Source of the DNA: Opitutia bacterium UBA4654
GTDB lineage: Bacteria > Verrucomicrobiota > Verrucomicrobiia > Opitutales > Intestinicryptomonadaceae
DNA length: 15,386 bases
NCBI GenBank assembly: GCA_002405555.1
Contig: DHMA01000097.1
Span: 20,330 to 35,715 of the forward strand
Direction of reading: 5' to 3'
Shown: positions 13,649 through 15,386 of the stretch, piece after piece
Position numbering within the stretch: position 1 is the stretch's first letter
Layout: every line of letters starts with the position of its first letter
Translations under genes and position numbers: made by a program
Notes under the pieces: model-generated
What the model saw: the letters and a program-made list of their open reading frames with translations, nothing else
Database searches by the model: none
What the model was told of the DNA's origin: nothing

Positions 13649-13665
13649 CAGTATTTGAAATACTG
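13649..13665. promoter_or_regulatory. Palindrome, likely operator (copy 2)
   Basis: CAGTATTTGAAATACTG, a perfect 8-bp inverted repeat around one G, is the reverse complement of copy 1. With the neighbouring CAA (13646-13648) the identity with copy 1 extends to 20 bp (CAGTATTTCAAATACTGTTG). The centres of the two copies are 165 bp apart, compatible with looping or paired repression. Confidence 0.65.
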
Positions 13666-13680
13666 CGCATTTCCTGCCCC

Positions 13681-13712
13681 AAAAAAATCCGCCGCGCCAG
13701 AACGCTCGGCGC
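13681..13712 (-). terminator. Candidate terminator of the DEAD-box helicase gene
   Basis: On the minus strand GCGCC (13712-13708) pairs with GGCGC (13698-13694) around a 9-base loop. A GC-rich spacer of about six bases then leads to seven T (13687-13681). The spacing before the T run is not ideal. It lies about 60 bp beyond the helicase stop, and no better candidate is visible there. Confidence 0.4.
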
Positions 13713-13769
13713 AAAGAAAAGGCGCGTCGGTATTCGCCGCCGCGCCCGTAGGCTGGATATTTTGCGCCC

Positions 13770-15314
13770 CTATTTGCGGAGGCTGTCCCTTAGTTTTTGC
13801 CAGAACGACGCCTTCTTTTTGCCGCCGCGCGTCCTGTCGGGGAGCGAAGTCATGCCCGCCGCCTTCATTTTGCGTTTGAGCATGCCGCCGATTTTTTCGC
13901 CGCCGCGTTTGCCGTTTGGCTTTGCGCCTTTCGTTGCGCCCTTGGCGTTCTGCCCCGCGTTTTTGGCGTCGGGCTTCGCCTGTTGGCGGTTTTTCTTTGA
14001 GGGCACGCTTCCGCCGTAGTATTCGCCGCCGTCGGATTTTTTCTGGCACGAGCCTTTTGTGCGCGCATAATTCTTTTCGACGTCGCGCTTTTTCTGTCCG
14101 CCGCCCGAAAGCTTTGCGGCAAGCGCGGTTTTGAGCGTCGCCGCGTTCTGCGCCGCCTCGGAATGGAAGGGGTTGTCCGCCATCACGTCGATGCGCTTTT
14201 TTATGAACTTTTCCACCGACTTGAAAAGCGGCGCGTCGTCGGAGGTGCAGAACGAAACCGATTCGCCGTCCGCCTCGGCGCGGGCTGTGCGCCCTATTCT
14301 GTGGACGTATGTTTCGGGGTCTTCGGGGAGGTCGTAGTTGACGACAAGCGACATGTCCTTGACGTCGATTCCGCGGGCGGCGATGTCGGTCGCCACAAGA
14401 ATGTGCGACTCGCGCCGCTTGAAGCGTTCGAGCGCGTTTTTGCGCGCCGACTGCGACTTGTTTCCGTGTATCGCGTCCGCCTCAATCCCGATTCGGCAGA
14501 GACGTTTTGCCAGCTTGTTTGCGCCGTGTTTTGTGCGGCAGAAAATCAGCGCGAGCGAATCCGCCGATTTTTCGAGCCGCGCTTTCATCATGTGTTCGAG
14601 CAGGTCGAACTTGTTTTCGAGGTTCACGAACGCGACCTTTTGCGCGATTTTATCGACGGTCGGCTTGTCGGGCGAAACCGAAATTTTTTCGGGGTTGTCC
14701 ACAATGTTTTTCGCGAGAGCCTCGACCTCTTTCGAGAGCGTCGCGGAAAACAGCAGAGACTGGCGTTTTTTGGGAAGCTCGCGGCAGATTTTCCTGATGT
14801 CGTTTATGAAGCCCATGTCGAGCATTCTGTCAGCCTCGTCGAGCACGAGAAATTCCACGCCGCCGAATTCGAGCTTGCGCTGGTTGAAAAGGTCGAGCAG
14901 GCGGCCGGGGGTCGCCACAAGAATGTCCACGCCGTTTGCGAGCAGTTTCACCTGCGGGTTTTGCGACACCCCGCCGTAAATTTTGCAGTGGCTTAAATCC
15001 ATGCTTCTGCCGAAGAGGGCGATGTTCGAGTCTATCTGCTCGGCAAGCTCGCGCGTGGGGGTAAGAATCAGGGCGCGGAACTGTTTGGGGCGCGGATAGT
15101 TTCCGCCCTCTTCGAGCATCTGCATAATCGGGAGCGCGAATGCCGCGGTTTTGCCCGTGCCCGTCTGGGCGCAGCCGAAGAGGTCGCGCCGCGCCAAAAT
15201 CACGGGTATTGCGCGCGACTGTATCGGCGACGGTTTTTCGTAGCCCGCGTTTTCGACCGCGCGGAGCGTTTTTTCCGACAGCCCCAAGCCGCCGAAATTC
15301 GTTTTGTTTTCCAT
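13770..15314 (-). CDS. rhlE: DEAD-box ATP-dependent RNA helicase, RhlE-like
   Basis: A 514-residue cytoplasmic DEAD-box RNA helicase, which unwinds short RNA duplexes with ATP in ribosome assembly, RNA decay and cold adaptation. All motifs are present: Q motif GYEKPSPIQ (24-32), I AQTGTGKT (49-56), Ia PTRELAEQ (86-93), GG (114-115), Ib TPGR (135-138), II DEAD (159-162), III SAT (190-192), IV LIFCRTK (256-262), V ATDIAARGIDV (308-318) and VI HRIGRTARA (338-346). The catalytic core is followed from about residue 405 by a Lys/Gly/Asn-rich, low-complexity tail of about 110 residues, an RNA-binding extension seen in RhlE and related enzymes. ATG 15314 has AAGGAAA about seven bases upstream. The gene stands alone on the minus strand. 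Assignment to RhlE rather than another DEAD-box paralogue rests on overall likeness. Confidence 0.93.
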   Translation of the reverse strand: MENKTNFGGLGLSEKTLRAVENAGYEKPSPIQSRAIPVILARRDLFGCAQTGTGKTAAFALPIMQMLEEGGNYPRPKQFRALILTPTRELAEQIDSNIALFGRSMDLSHCKIYGGVSQNPQVKLLANGVDILVATPGRLLDLFNQRKLEFGGVEFLVLDEADRMLDMGFINDIRKICRELPKKRQSLLFSATLSKEVEALAKNIVDNPEKISVSPDKPTVDKIAQKVAFVNLENKFDLLEHMMKARLEKSADSLALIFCRTKHGANKLAKRLCRIGIEADAIHGNKSQSARKNALERFKRRESHILVATDIAARGIDVKDMSLVVNYDLPEDPETYVHRIGRTARAEADGESVSFCTSDDAPLFKSVEKFIKKRIDVMADNPFHSEAAQNAATLKTALAAKLSGGGQKKRDVEKNYARTKGSCQKKSDGGEYYGGSVPSKKNRQQAKPDAKNAGQNAKGATKGAKPNGKRGGEKIGGMLKRKMKAAGMTSLPDRTRGGKKKASFWQKLRDSLRK

Positions 15315-15386
15315 GTCTTTCCTTTCGGGGTTGCGCGCCCGAATGAAAAATCGGAAACGTTCCGCAATCGGCGCGCCCGCACTCCG
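15315..15386. other. Upstream edge of the helicase gene
   Basis: 72 bases at the right edge, containing the helicase ribosome-binding site and a short inverted repeat CGGAA-ACG-TTCCG (15352-15364). A promoter may lie here or beyond the window; none is convincing. Confidence 0.35.

Noticed and set aside
13484..13665. CRISPR-like repeat array
   Set aside because: Only two full copies, in inverted orientation and palindromic, with no regular spacer series.

Overview
The window looks like a GC-rich chromosomal segment from an anaerobic Gram-negative bacterium, most likely a gut-type Verrucomicrobiota (Opitutae-like). That placement is an inference. It rests on a pyruvate:ferredoxin oxidoreductase (anaerobic pyruvate metabolism), a phosphoheptose isomerase (LPS-type heptose, so an outer membrane), and a short secreted protein ending in a PEP-CTERM sorting signal of the IPEPAEW...RRRK kind common in Verrucomicrobiota. 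No mobile element, tRNA, rRNA or CRISPR array was seen.

Layout. 1-930 (+) is the 3' end of nifJ, closed by a strong hairpin terminator. 931-1325 is an AT-richer gene-free stretch leading to a secreted right-handed beta-helix protein (1326-2423, +). A minus-strand sugar block follows: gmhA (2515-3078) one base downstream of a ROK kinase (3080-4060), and a LacI-family regulator (4145-5161). A LacI-type operator and a promoter lie between regulator and kinase. A 43-residue membrane peptide (5196-5327, -) precedes the regulator.

5391-8933 (+) is a tight four-gene run joined by start/stop overlaps: a PtuA-like ATPase, a PtuB-like HNH nuclease (together a Septu-type anti-phage pair, with no reverse transcriptase nearby), endonuclease IV (nfo) and a membrane-anchored lysozyme/transglycosylase-like protein. 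It ends at a UUCG-loop terminator. An AraC-family regulator and a Gfo/Idh/MocA oxidoreductase follow as a two-gene unit (9051-11042, +) ending in a bidirectional terminator.

The right end is all on the minus strand: a secreted C39-like cysteine peptidase (11163-12371), a PEP-CTERM protein (12578-13471) whose promoter spacer is filled by a perfect palindrome repeated in inverted orientation 165 bp away, and an RhlE-type DEAD-box RNA helicase (13770-15314).

The most interesting system is the Septu-like pair at 5391-7393, particularly its physical coupling to a base-excision-repair nuclease. The paired palindromes at 13484 and 13665 are the most striking unexplained non-coding structure. Several promoters (beta-helix gene, PEP-CTERM gene) place the -10 box six bases before the ATG, suggesting leaderless transcripts.
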